Position numbers and translations under genes: made by a program
The notes under the pieces: model-generated
The model's database searches: none
Told to the model about the DNA's origin: nothing
The model's input: only the letters and a program-made list of their open reading frames with translations
NCBI GenBank assembly: GCA_037074585.1
Contig: CM073500.1
Location: 5,308,001 to 5,372,000, forward strand
DNA length: 64,000 nt
Direction of reading: 5' to 3'
Source of the DNA: Biancaea sappan
Taxonomy: Eukaryota > Streptophyta > Magnoliopsida > Fabales > Fabaceae
Shown: positions 33,632-45,628 of the stretch, one piece after another
Layout of the letters: each line of letters opens with the position of its first letter
Position numbering within the stretch: the stretch's first letter is position 1

Positions 33632-34153
33632 TGTAATACCCCAGATATTTCGATGTTGTATGCAAGTGTGAGTTTTTGCATGTGAAAATTTTCTAGTGTA
33701 TTGATGGGTGTGCATGGGTAAAATCTAGATGCTCGCATTTGTTCACAACTAGAGGTAACAAAAATTCAGAGGACCAAATTTCCTAAAAGGGGTAATACTA
33801 TAATACCCATAGTTAAAATTCCCCTGTCTATATAATTTTTCTATGTGCCTATGTGAATCTCATTATCTTGTTTGTGCATACTAGTTGAAAATATGGATTT
33901 GATATCTAGTTGCATAAATTGTGTGATATGATGTATGGTATATGATGTCATGCTTATCCTACGAATAAAATGTGATTTGGGCTAGAGGGACTAAAATGAG
34001 AAATAAAAATGAGGGACTAAAGTGAAAAATAAAACTTAGTTAGGGTTGGACGAAATTACTTAAAATAGGACCACTAGATAGGGATTAATTTAATAAAAAT
34101 AATAAATAAAGACAAGTATAGGTTAGGCGTGAAGCCTAATTTAAATTAAGTAA

Positions 34154-34195
<42 letters not shown>
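34154..34195 (+). repeat. (AAT)n microsatellite
   Basis: Uninterrupted trinucleotide run of about 14 units inside the first piece of LTR I'. Confidence 0.95.
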
Positions 34196-35185
34196 CAATA
34201 GAGATAGAATTAGGATAGAAGAACAATTCAAATATTAAAATATTAATAAACAAAGAAAATAAGATTTCCTAAGTTCAAGACACTTAGGTGTGTAAGTGGT
34301 GAAATTAATTTAAGAAAAACAAATTAAAGTAATTAAGACATGATTAGATTTTAGAAGCATAACAAGACAAGGTAAGGTTGATTTGCATATAAGAAATAGG
34401 GCATGTGAATTAAACAAATAAAAATATAGTAAGATATGGGTAAACCAAATCTAATAAGTGTAATACCTACCAAAATTAGGGTCACGTGTTTTAGGATATT
34501 ACAGTATGTTCCAAGGCTATATAATTTAATTTAATTACTCTTTTTATTCTCCATACTTAATTTATTCTATTTGAAAAATATGTGTGAGAATTAAGGTAAA
34601 TGACTAGACGAGGTATTTTATTGCGGTGTGGTATTTTCTGAGAATTGAGAAAAATAGGAGGAAGAGAAAATTCGACGGAAATAATATAATTATTGAGAAA
34701 TAATTATAGCAAAGCCACTCGGGTTTGGGGCATCTGGGCATGGGTACCCGTGGGTCACCATTAATCCATTAGCCTTTATATTTCCTTTTCTCTCTCTCTT
34801 TCTTATTCATTTGTCATGTTAGAGATGCAGAGGAGCAAGGAGGAGGAAGATTTCCTCTCAACTTCTCCAAATCTCTTCTTCCATTTCTCCCGATTAATTT
34901 TTTGTTTCCAGTTACTTTTTGGTTCCTTAGGGATTTTTGAAGCTAGAGGTGAGCTCCCATCTCCTTCATCTTCTCTATTTTTAGTTTCTGTGTGCCCACG
35001 AGAAAAGAATGGAATTTGGGTTTTGGGTTTAGATTTGTTGTTGATCTTGGTTTTATATATGTTTAAGGATGATTTATGCTAAGTTGGGAACCTAAATCTT
35101 TGTTAAAGTGAGTTTTCAAGTGTTGGAACCAAGAGGCAAGGTAGAGGGAAGTAGAACAGAGCAAGAGAGTTCTGCAGAAATTTGG

Positions 35186-35432
35186 GTCTGCTACCCATCG
35201 CTATAGTGATATAATCCATCACTACAACAATAGCCATAGCTAAGGTGGTCCTACAGCGATCAATTCGGTCACTATAGCGATAGATAGACAGAGAATGATG
35301 GTCTCTATTGGTTCATCGCTGCAGTAACCATGTGGTCGCTACAGTGATAGGGCGAAAGAGCAGTGCTCTCTGTTTGCCCCATCGCTGTAGTGATAGGAAT
35401 CTGATGCTCCTATTACTGCAGCGATGCAATAG
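35186..35432 (+). repeat. Dyad-word block in LTR H (cgctatagtgat flavour)
   Basis: Repeated near-palindromic words ATCGCTATAGTGAT, CACTATAGCGATAG, ATCGCTGCAGTAAC, ATCGCTGTAGTGATAG, ACTGCAGCGATG. Same style as the LTR C block, longer, and different from the GGCGCC and TCGACTGG types. Confidence 0.7.
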
Positions 35433-37149
35433 GATTTTCCCAAAATTCATGTTTTCTGGATTTTTGTTTCCTTTCTTATTTTCCTTTGTGGTTTATTTTT
35501 GTTGGGGATTTGTTTTCATAATCTCAAGCATCTTCTAGTATGGAAGAAGGTAAAGTTGGGCAACAATCAAGGTGAGTGGGTAACCATGCTAATTGAGTTT
35601 TTATTTAAAATTACTCAAGTACAATATAAACCTCACTCACACCACAATTAGACTTCAATTTATTAAATTTCCTAGTTAGTGATATTAACTAGATTATGAA
35701 ATTTCTTGTAATGTTGGGAAAAAAATAATGTGGTTATTTAGGAGTGGGAGTGGTGTATTGGTTGTTACATTTTGTATTGTGTTTGATTGTTAGTGCATGC
35801 CAAAAGAGAAGGAAAATATTGTGGGAATGTAGACCTACGGGAGGATGACCGATGAGTAGATCCGTGGATGGGGGCATTCGTGCTGATGAACGTCAGAAAT
35901 CAATACTAGATGAATGTAGACCTCTAGATGCAATCTATTGAGCAAAAATAATCCGAGAAGGTGAGTACCATAATTTAGACTCAATATTGTATACGTGAGA
36001 ATGTAGACTCAAGAGAGGAAAGGCATATTATTGTTTGCATAATTATATACTTTGCATATGTGATTTACTTATGCTTGCACACATTTTGGATTTATTTTTA
36101 TGTTTAAACCCTTGTGGAGGGACTCGGAACAGTTAAGGCTAAGGGAACGTATGCCCTTAGCGTAACTTCATTGAATTGCAATTCAATGAGGTTTTGCGAG
36201 AATGTAGACTCATGAGGAAATTTCATGTCATGGTTACATCACAAAATACACTTGTGTACGTGTATCTATTTGTGCATGTACGTGCTAAAAGTATTTATTC
36301 TTTGCTATTGTGATTATGGTATTTATACTTGTGTCATATATTGTTTTATTGCATAGTTATTTTGTCACGACCCAAAATTCAAGCACATAACCGACATGAT
36401 AGCACAAACCTTGTGCCACCGTAGGCCTCTCAACATTACTATATCTAATCCCTTTTTCCCCAACTTCATTGTTCTTTGTAATTAATTATGCATTTGCACT
36501 TGGTAAATCATTTATTAGTTTAGAATATTCATAGCATTCTTCAAACCACACAAGAGAATGTACTTGGAGAGTCATACCTGGATTCCATGCTAACCACAAC
36601 TCATAGTTAAATTACACAACAAGGAGGAAGGGGAAACTTACCCAAATTCCTCACAATTCTCCACATTCATATTTTAACATTTCAAATAAATGGAATTTCA
36701 TCTACTCATTAAATCATACCAATCATAAATCAATATGTGTTCAACATTGCAACAAAATTTCATACCATCAACCTTTGCAATCTAGGTTCTCAAAATTAAA
36801 TTGACTTTTAAATATAAAATAATAATAGATAAACCAATCGAGATCCCCTAGATGTCCTAGTTGACCACAAAGTTTCCTAAACTTAATAAAATAAATACTA
36901 ATGACTCGGGACCTACCCAACAATAGGATAGTTCAATAGTAAACCTAGTCCTTTTGTGAAAATTCCTCTTCCGCTATTTGATCTGAAAAAAGAAAGCCAA
37001 TGAGTGTGAGAAAATAATCTCAGTGAGTGACCCAATCCCCGCTCTAATTAAATCTGCTATGCAAAAGCAAAAAGATAAAAATATCGATAAAAATACAAAT
37101 CACAAGGAAATATACCTACTAGAGAGTATGCAATTTAATCAAATAACTC

Positions 37150-37672
37150 AGACCAACAGAACTAGTACTCGTCAATGGCAAAAATACCTGGGAGCACCCG
37201 TAGGCCCATTAATCCACCATGATGCACAGCCTCATCCTCAATAGTCAGGGTGCCTCACGGATTAAATCCATGCTTATCTCCCTACCGAGGGAATTATTGT
37301 CTCTACTTTCAGAGATTAAGCCATCCTATCACTCGAATTTCCCGCTTGACATAAGAGATTGTACTATCCCGCCCCAATACAAACAAGGTTTCAACTCAAT
37401 TTAGACCAACGAAACTATTACTCGTCAATGACAAAAATATGCAGGAACACCTATAGACCCACTCAACCAATCTCATCAAAAACCCGCCATGATGTATAAC
37501 CTCATCTTCAATAGTCAGGGTACTTCACAGATTAAATCTGGGCATATCTCCCTACCGAGAGAATTGTTGTCTCTACTCTCAGAGATCAAGCCAACCTAGC
37601 ACCCAGATTTTCCGCTTGACATAAGAGATGGTACTATCCTACTCAAATACAAACGAGGTTTCAACTCAAACC
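37150..37672 (+). repeat. ~255-bp tandem duplication in LTR J
   Basis: Two units share in order TACTCGTCAATG, CATGATG, CCTCATC, CAATAGTCAGGGT, ATCTCCCTACCGAG, TTGACATAAGAGAT and AGGTTTCAACTCAA. They are moderately diverged. Confidence 0.85.
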
Positions 37673-37692
37673 AAACAATAGCAATAATGGTT

Positions 37693-38055
37693 ATCAATCA
37701 TAATTTCACAAAATAATCTCAACAATCACATATATATCACATGTTCATCCCTTTTTCCCTAACGTTTTCTGTTTGCAAATTCATCAACAATTGAATTGTA
37801 TATAAAACTCTCGATTTATTAACCTGAATTCCTTAATTGAATTCTCCCTTTTCCTACCATGTATATTACCTATTTATCAATCATAATTTCACAAAATAAT
37901 CTCAACAATCACATATATATCACATGTTCATCCCTTTTTCCCTAACGTTTTCTGTTTGCAAATTCATCAACAATTGAATTGTATATAAAACTCTCGATTT
38001 ATTAACCCGAATTCCTTAATTGAATTCTCCCTTTTCCTACCATGATTATTACCTA
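37693..38055 (+). repeat. 183-bp near-identical tandem duplication in LTR J
   Basis: ATCAATCATAATTTCAC at 37693 and 37876 start two head-to-tail units of 183 bp that differ at only a few bases (e.g. AACCTGAATT versus AACCCGAATT), much closer than the neighbouring 255-bp pair. Confidence 0.9.
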
Positions 38056-40149
38056 TCTTATTATCCTACCACTTTAACACTAAAAATAATATTAAAGAAG
38101 GGTTGGTTCACTCACCTCGAATTATGCTATACTGTTATTAAATCCCATCTGAGCAATCCAGCATGAGCACTAGTGTGAACGATAACTTTTTGGGATTTTT
38201 ATGAAGGAGACAAAAAAGGGAAGTGTTAAGATATTAATTTTATTTAATCTCACTTGATTATAGAATTAAATTAAATATAATAAAAATGAAAACCTTACTT
38301 GAAGTTCTTCTAAGTCTTGGGTATGGAACGCCTAGGTCTCGTGTATATAGTTTCCTCTGGTGGTGCTGTGAGAGTGATTGAAAAGGATGAAGGTTTGGAA
38401 TTGTTGACGGTGATGTACATATGACTTGAATGGTGTATATGAAGGATTGTTGTTAGGTGTGTAGAGTGATTGAATAAGGTGGGAGACTTGTGTTCTTGCT
38501 GGAGCAAATCTTATTTTAGTAGATTTTAAGATTCAATTAGATGTAGACTAATTTATTGGGATTATCCATCTTTTAATTAACTAAAGCTAAAAAGTATTAT
38601 TATTTATATTATATTGCTATATTTTATTTAAGGATTTCAAAATATTGTAGCTCTTGATTAGGATTTTTGATTTTATTATATTTTCAATTATTCACTAAGA
38701 CTTATTCCTCCAATCAATTTCCTTCTTGTAAATTTTGAAAATAATATAATAATTCAACATGGACTTGTAAAATTATAAATTAAAGTTTAAACCATATTTG
38801 AAAATATATTTTCAGATTTATTTATCTATTATATTTTATTAATTTACTATACTAGAATGCATTATCCTATTGATCCAATTATTTAAATTCAAATAAAAAA
38901 TATATATTTGATATTGCAATCTCATTCAAATATAAATAAAATAACAATTTAGTTCAGATTTTAAAAAGATATTTTTTAGATTTTTTATTTGAATTATTTA
39001 TCCTTAACTTTTTATATTAAATTAGACTTGGTTGGTTTTAGATAACCATATATTTCTTTTATCTAATTGTTTGCATTATCTACTACTTCTTCCACTACTA
39101 ATTATATTATTTAAATATAAGTATCTATTTCCTAATAAATGTATGGCATCCCCTTTAATTTTATATTTAATATATTTTCTTTTATTTCTTTCTTATACTC
39201 TAATAAATTAATTATTACTATTTATTCAAAAATTAATATCTTAAGATCTAAGAGGTTTTTTTTTTCATATCTTATTTCACATCAAGATTTCCTATAATTT
39301 TCTCCTTCTTTTTCTACCTTTTTATGAACTTTTAGCTATAACCCAACAAAATCTCAAAACTTTCATTCTAGTCCCTGTAATTTCCACTTTGGTTCTTATA
39401 CGACATAACACCACACAATGCTAGCCTACAGCATGAAATCACATACTAAGGCATCAACACATCATATAATAGCATCACAAACACATATTGCACCCTATTT
39501 ACAAATCATTATTTATGAAATAAAATATAACAATAAAAAAGAAAAAAATTAAATGGCGGATATTACATATTTGCTCACTGAGTTTTGATAAACTGACACT
39601 CTCTGTGATTATATTTTTCAGATACAACAACTGAGGAGGAAGGGAAACCGTTGGAGGTTTAGCGGCTTATGGAGATATACTTCATTTTTGATCAATGGAT
39701 TCTTGGAATCAATTTTGGACTGTATGCCAAGAAGAAGGCTTTGTAATCCTATAGGTCACCTAGATTCTACTATGTTTTAGGAAATTTATTATTAATTTGG
39801 CTGTAATTTGCATTGTATTTTTTTGAGCAAATTTCCCGATGTTATGGGATGTAGGAGAAAGCAATATGTAAATTTCCTTTCTTTGAAATTTATAATTTGC
39901 ATAGTTGTAGATATTATGACTGTTTAAGTAATTCATGGGTTATCACAGACGTATATCCTAGGTTCATGCTCTACTCACATGCCCAGTTTCTACAGCGCGA
40001 CAATAAGGGTCTGTTTGGTTCACAGTGCAAAGTAAGAATAGAAAGGAAAGGAAGAATAGAAAGGAAAGGAGAATAGAAAAGAGAAAAAGAAGATAGAAAA
40101 AAAGTTGTTTGATATGAGATAGAAAAAAGAAGAGGAAAAAGAAAATAAA

Positions 40150-41537
40150 ATATTTGGTATGTATTATTTTATATGGTATTTGTACCAAAATACCCTCCCT
40201 CACTGTTCATCGCTTTATGAGATTGAAAGAAGATAGCCCTCCTCCCTTTCTTCGTGTGTTCCCCCTTCTCCTTCGTGCCCTAATATCTCATCTCGTCAGC
40301 AGGCATTCCTTCGCCATTCCGGTTACCAGGTCATCCGGCAACCATCACCTTCACCAACTGGTCCATTCGCCATCCCTTTCACTCGCCTGTCCCGTTCAGC
40401 AACACCTTCGCTGGCTAGTCTACACTGCTTCTAGAGTCAAGATGCAGAGGTCAGCCAAAATCTTCAAATTTCTTATTCCTCTGTATTTTCTTGAAATTTT
40501 GCCATCCCTTTTACCCGCCTATCCGTTCGGCAGTGCAAAAGTAGGGTTTATGTTTGAAATTTGTCATACCTTCTCTGTATTTGTAAAAGCGTACACAGTG
40601 ACTCAATCTAGATGAATGAAAATCCAATAATTTATTATGGAATCAAATTAGTTGAACTGGAAAGGGGATGGAAATATGGAATCAACTGATAGTGGCTACT
40701 GATTCGTCTAATTATCTTTGATCCCCTTGTATTTGACATAGACTGTATTTGACATGCATTATAAGCTATGGAATTTGCTGGTTTGAATTTTTGGATCTTG
40801 CTGGTTGTAAAGAGTGAACTTGACTGTTAGTAATCCATCTTCCTGGGTTTTGCTTGATTAAATTGTCTGTGAAAGACTTTTCTATGAAGGCATTAACCAG
40901 GGTTGTATTGTTAGTTAATTGCTTTATGTATTGATCAGTATTAGACATGTTAAAAGAGGAGGATATATGGTTAATTATGAAAAAAGCAGAACTACCTACA
41001 TTTTTTATGTCTAATCTAATCAGTATTAGTATGCATTTTTAAAAGAACCAATCATGTATATTGAGCTGTACAAACTGTGCCATGTCTTTGTTGGACTTAT
41101 CATTTTCATGTGTCTCTTATGTATCTTCCCCTTTCAAGTTAGAGCCTTTGTATTGTTTACTTTGAACTTTTTCTTGGGATGAGGAATTATCCTTTGTTAT
41201 GTACCACTTTGGCTTTTTGTTTATCTTCATCAATCAAATCTTTTTGGATTAAAATAGCTCAGTTGGTGCTGAAATCTTTAGCATTTTAGACTTTTTCAGT
41301 CTCTAGTTTTCTTTCTTTTTCAGTGTCTAGTTTGATAAAAACATGTTTGGACTGTTGCCATAAACAAGTGATTGCTAGTTGGTTAATTTAAGTTATTGTT
41401 GGTTGGTTAATTTGAGTTATTGCTGATTTGAGACATTGTTGATTTGTTAATTGCAAAGATTAAAATTGTTGGTTAATTTAAAGCATTGCTATGTCAGCTG
41501 ATGTATATTTGAAATTGTGTCATGTCATAGGAACAAA
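40150..41537 (+). other. Harbinger left flank, no recognised gene
   Basis: A subterminal purine-rich tract (40025-40150) is followed by a C/T-rich, exon-like stretch (40190-40620). The 153-codon frame at 40154-40615 has no domain I recognise and may derive from the 5' leader of the captured sequence downstream. No further signal to 41537. Confidence 0.4.
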
Positions 41538-41956
41538 ATGGCATCGTCTAGCGCTGGTGAGAGTTCTGGCAAAGAAGGCCTTCGTCTTCGTGTCAGATAA
41601 TGCCATTGTAGAAAAAAAAAGCTTCTATCAAAATAGCCCAAACCGAACAGAATATGAATCAAGTGTTCCTAACTTGTGGAACTGGCAAGTGTTAATTCTT
41701 TGATTGGGTTCATGTTGAACCAGAAAGCAATGCGGAAGAAGGAGACAGCCAAACAATAGTAGCTCCTCATGATATTGTCAGTGCAAGTCTATGTGATCGA
41801 GTGGCGACACTCGAAGGCAATATGGCTAAATTGAGGATGGATAATGCCTTAGAGATGGCTAGAATAAGGACAGAGATTAAGAGCATCAAGAGAGATAGAG
41901 TAGTAATGTCTTTATTAATAGGTGTTCTACTGTTGGTGGTACTTGTGAAGATGTAA
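41538..41956 (+). pseudogene. GRF zinc-finger / coiled-coil / tail-anchor pseudogene
   Basis: An ATG at 41538 starts MASSSAGESSGKEGLRL, then a stop (41598). Reading through frame changes, a GRF-type zinc finger is visible: CHC at the first Cys pair, then CGTGKC and FFDWVHVEPES as the second half. From there the frame is open to TAA at 41954: an acidic linker, a coiled coil (VATLEGNMAKLRMDNALEM), a basic stretch KSIKRDR and a hydrophobic tail SLLIGVLLLVVLVKM. This layout matches the many small plant GRF-finger proteins with a C-terminal membrane anchor (At4g04775-like). Several stops and frameshifts mark it as dead. It lies inside the Harbinger, opposite in strand to its genes. Confidence 0.65.
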
Positions 41957-42924
41957 AACCATACTATACGGGACCTTTTTTGATAATTATGAAAAAAAAC
42001 ACACAAGTGTAAAACCATATTGTATAGTTTTAGTTTGTGTGAAATCCTGTTCTGTAGTCTTCAATCTCTTAAATATGTTCTTGTTACTGTCCAAGTTGTT
42101 GTTGATGTTGTTGCTGGACTTGTCCCTAACTGCTATTCATTAAGGCAATTTGATTAAGTTTTGCTGTTTCCATAGAAGGAATTTTTATCACTGTATTGCT
42201 GCTATACTACTATTGTGATTTTTGTTCTGCTCATCAGTAGCATTCTTAACAATATTCAACTAATAGTTATTTATATAATATGTAAATATATTATAAATTA
42301 TAAAAAATTAATAAATAAATTATAATATGTTAATTATATAATACACTTTATATAGTAGTTGATAAATTTTGAATATTTTGAATATTACAGATATTGAGTG
42401 TGTCATATACAAATACTTAAAAAGTTAATTTTTATCTGGCACTGCCAATGTTCCTAGCAGGCCAACATTGGCACTCACGAGTTTTTGTTGTGATCTGTCT
42501 TTTTTCTTTTATTTTTGCTGAATTGTTAACACTAGTCTATTTAATTGTAAGCCTTGATTTACATGGAGCTGGCTTTCATCATAAAAATTGTGAATTAACA
42601 TTCTTATCTACTTCAACTGCCTTTAGGAATCTTCTCATAAAATTGTTAACACTTGTTGCCCATGTGTTTTGGCTGTGGAGAAACAGCAAAATGTGAATGG
42701 AGCTGAACTTTGATGATTGTGCTCTAACCAACTTTTTAAAAGAAAGATGGAAGCTTTAATTCCATTTCAAGGAAGGGTTACTTTAAAAGATTAAGCTATT
42801 AGATGAAGGACCTTAGGAAATGATTTTTTTTAACATCTTTTTCACATGCAACCTGAAGTTAAGGCCTTGGTTTAGATATAACTACTTCGAAATGGAGGAA
42901 ATAATAAACAAAATTCCTAAATAG

Positions 42925-44010
42925 GCACTGCACTATGATGTTCGAAGAGGTCCACACAGTGTTGGTTCTCATGTACGTGATGCTGCTACATATGTGTATT
43001 GGGCATTTGGGCATGCGTATTGTCATACAGACATGAGGAACATTTTAGAATAGCTTGCTCCATACCTCCTTACAGTGGCAAGCTATGACCGAGAGGTGCT
43101 AATATTTTTATGCCTTTCTCATCAAAAGATTTATTTTTAAATGATACTTGTGTCAAATATTTGCTTCTTGAGTAAATAGAATTGCTAACTGACATGTGAT
43201 GCTTAGGTTAACTGCAGAAAAGCAGAAGCTGCTGCTTTTCAAGAGAACGTTGGAAGACAAGGGAATTATCCACATGGCATTGATATAGTGAATACTGCAG
43301 ATTACTTTTCACTTTCTTCTCGTGTAAACTCCTATCTTCATGTTGCTATCTTCATTGCTCAATATGAAGGGTATCTCTTTCCATTTGTGGATGACCTGCT
43401 TTATAGAAAAATTTATCACTGGGTATGCTCTGATTTAATCTTTCTATCTCTCTATATCCTTAACTACATCTTTGTTGAGTGCTGATTCACTTTCTACAAA
43501 ATAAAATTTTACTTGCCAAACCTGTTCACATTTTGATCATAGCACTTGTGTTATTGTTTGCTAAGAAAAAGCTCTCTCTCTCTCTCTCTCTCTATTCTGA
43601 TCCTCTCACTAAGTTGCTCTGTGCATTGGAAGGGAATTGGCATCATTTAGGAATTGGGGCAATTATTAGTCTTAGAAACCAATTCAAAAATGACATTTAT
43701 GGATATTTCAGCAGTATTCTACGAATTTTTATGTTCCTGGAATTCAAGTTTCACCAGGATTTGCTAAAGACAAGAATTATACTAGTCCATTAATTTCCTT
43801 TTATTTACATTATATTGTCTTTTCCCAAGTATGTTAAATGCTTTCTGTTCTTCTATTATGTACAGATACCATGTTAGTTTTGTAATCTAAAATGGTCATA
43901 GGATGTACATTTGATGTCAAAAAGTGGCGTTCATATAATAGTGATGTTACCAATGTTTATATGCATTTTTACTTCTGATATAATTTTGTTTAGGGTCTGC
44001 GCAACTGGAA
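42925..44010 (+). pseudogene. Fragment of tubulin-folding cofactor D (TBCD/TITAN1) gene
   Basis: Two exons match tubulin-folding cofactor D, the chaperone that builds and dismantles alpha/beta-tubulin dimers. Exon 1 (42925-43095) encodes ALHYDVRRGPHSVGSHVRDA and on to YDRE. Exon 2 (43207-43422) encodes VNCRKAEAAAFQENVGRQGN, HGIDIVNTADYFSLSSRVNS and FVDDLLYRKIYHW. A GT-AG intron of 111 bp separates them. A third exon may start at 43994 (GGTCTGCGC) but is lost within ~20 bp. The retained intron shows a DNA-level copy, not a retrocopy. A TAG at 43051 replaces the Gln codon of the LEQLAP motif. Only ~130 of the protein's more than 1,000 residues are present. It lies inside the Harbinger, plus strand. 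Confidence 0.85.
43571..43593 (+). repeat. (CT)n microsatellite
   Basis: About eleven CT units inside the intron that follows TBCD exon 2. Confidence 0.9.
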
Positions 44011-44509
44011 TTATTCCTCCTACTCATATTGAAATAAATTATTCAAATTGATTATTACTAGTTTATTCATGTGACAGTTAGAAGATGTCATAGCTTAGTA
44101 ATTTTGATTATTATTATTAAAATTTGAAGCAGTACAGCAAAAGGAATATAGTCTAGAAGGCAGATGAAGTTAGGGTTTATATAAGAAAGAACAAGCAGAA
44201 TTATGTGGGTGGTGGGTTATAATTACTCACTATAACTAATATGTTGTAACTAACCTTTGGTGTGTTCATATGCTGTCACAATCTACATAAGTAATCTAAA
44301 AAATATTGCATATATAATTTATAGGCCCCATCCTGCCAAAACACATATTTCATCCTTACATATATACCCATTGAGCCCAAAAGGGATATATAGATGACCT
44401 AATACAAAAAACATAAATACTTCAATACATATGCAACAACAAAAGACTTATAAGTCACATAATGTCCTAGCGAAGGACAGATCTAAACCCATGTAGCTTT
44501 CATCCCATC

Positions 44510-45433
44510 CGGTATGGCAGGGAATTATACCAGTAAACTGTGGTTCTGTACTACCACCAAGTTAGCCTGAATCACTTCCTCTTCGGTCTACCCTGGAACC
44601 TTCAACAATTCTTCAAGGAGTTTTTCCTTCCTTTCAACCATATTTAGTTCACGATTTAATGATTCGAACGATGTTGAAATGGAAGCGGAGGCAACCTGCA
44701 TAGACTCCTGTAAACCTGTTATGAGGTCAGCCAGTGCTGTAGCAACATCGTCACTAGTACTTCTTCTTCACTTTCTGCTTGAACTTGATGTTGCCTTAGA
44801 CATGTTGTTTCCAACTCCAGAGGATGGCATATCAAGTGTGGGCATATCAAATGTATCCAACCCCTCTTCTACAGTAGGTATGGAATTATCCTCAGCTTCT
44901 CCCTGAGTAGCAGTCTCTTGCCTGATGTCTACAGATGTTTGCGCATCCCTTCCTGATGCACGATCCCTCCCTCATACAATGGCAGCTGCTCGTAGAATGG
45001 GAATGCACAGTTTCTCCACCCTTGTTTACCTGGGTTGGCCTACATATTAAGCAAAGCACATGAATCATACAGATCGAAACAGATAAGCACAAAGAAACAT
45101 AGATCTAGTATCTACATGTACATATGCATCCCAGATAGCCGGCTCTGCTACGATGCATTTCGACACAGGGTCCCATCCAAACCCACTCATATTCACTGCA
45201 TGAAGCAAGTCATGCACGGCTTGCCAACTATTCTTCAAGGTCTTGATGCGAGAATGGATGTAAGGGTTGGCCTTGATGCCGTGCCCAGGCGCCTTTTCAA
45301 CAAGCATTGACTCAAGCTTCTGCATGTACCCAGGCTTGAAAGTTTTGTCACAATGGAAGAGTGCATTCTGGCGCAACTTGACGAGTGATTCTACAAGCAA
45401 GATATCCTCCTCAGGCGTCCAGTGATATGTCAT
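44510..45433 (-). pseudogene. Harbinger MYB/SANT-like accessory gene (degenerate)
   Basis: Second gene typical of PIF/Harbinger elements, thought to help bring transposase to DNA and into the nucleus. From ATG at 45433 it reads MTYHWTPEEDILLVESLVKL, then a Myb_DNA-bind_3-type trihelix domain with conserved Trp residues (HWTPEED, NSWQAVHDLL, GFGWD, AIWDAYV). A GT-AG intron is likely around 45045-45120, followed by FPFYEQL. After a frameshift the acidic C-terminal half continues (GRDAQTSVDIRQETATQGEA, then DDVATALADLITGLQESM and a Glu/Lys coiled-coil end). In-frame stops occur near 44769 and 44603. An in-frame ATG also exists at 45451. It lies downstream of, and on the same strand as, the transposase. 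Confidence 0.75.
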
Positions 45434-45628
45434 TTTCGAATCTATTTGCACAATTATAGGTTCAATAGCATAACAAACTATTCAATGACATTGCAAGGTC
45501 AGTTGTTCAAGTAAGGCAATGATAATATATATAACCAGTTGTATAGAAAAGCCACCAAAAATACATGTGACCAGTTGGTCAGTTAAGACACTAAAAATAC
45601 ATGTGACAACCCTCAGATAAGGTCATCT

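Larger units (their letters stand above)
36363..39567 (-). mobile_element. Solo LTR 'J' inside H
   Basis: 3,205 bp. The plus strand reads TGTCACGACCC ... GCGGATATTACA, so the LTR starts TGTAATATCC on the minus strand and ends GGGTCGTGACA. Perfect TATTT duplications lie at 36358-36362 and 39568-39572. Non-coding, with two internal tandem duplications (37150-37672, 37693-38055). Confidence 0.9.
34459..40002 (+). mobile_element. Solo LTR 'H' with nested J
   Basis: Starts TGTAATACCTACC and ends CAGCGCGACA, with perfect ATAAG duplications (34454-34458 and 40003-40007). Own pieces are 34459-36362 and 39568-40002, about 2.3 kb. Start and end match LTR F (GGGTCACGTG near the start; ACTGAGGAGG, TTTAGCGGCTT near the end). 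ATAAG spans the Harbinger's TAA duplication and its first base, so H landed exactly on the transposon's edge. The open frame 34816-35082 has no recognised domain. Confidence 0.85.

Noticed and set aside
35186..35432. Satellite or miRNA precursor
   Set aside because: The words are near-palindromic but not arranged as one long hairpin or a regular tandem; treated as the variable LTR block.
33632..40002. 33632-40002 as one LTR (start TGTAATACCCC, end GCGCGACA)
   Set aside because: The ends do not match the LARD I 5' LTR, and ATAAG duplications at 34454 and 40003 define H as a separate insertion.
40154..40615. 153-codon plus-strand frame near the Harbinger left end
   Set aside because: The composition follows a C/T-rich tract; no domain and no conserved partner. 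Kept only as a region note.
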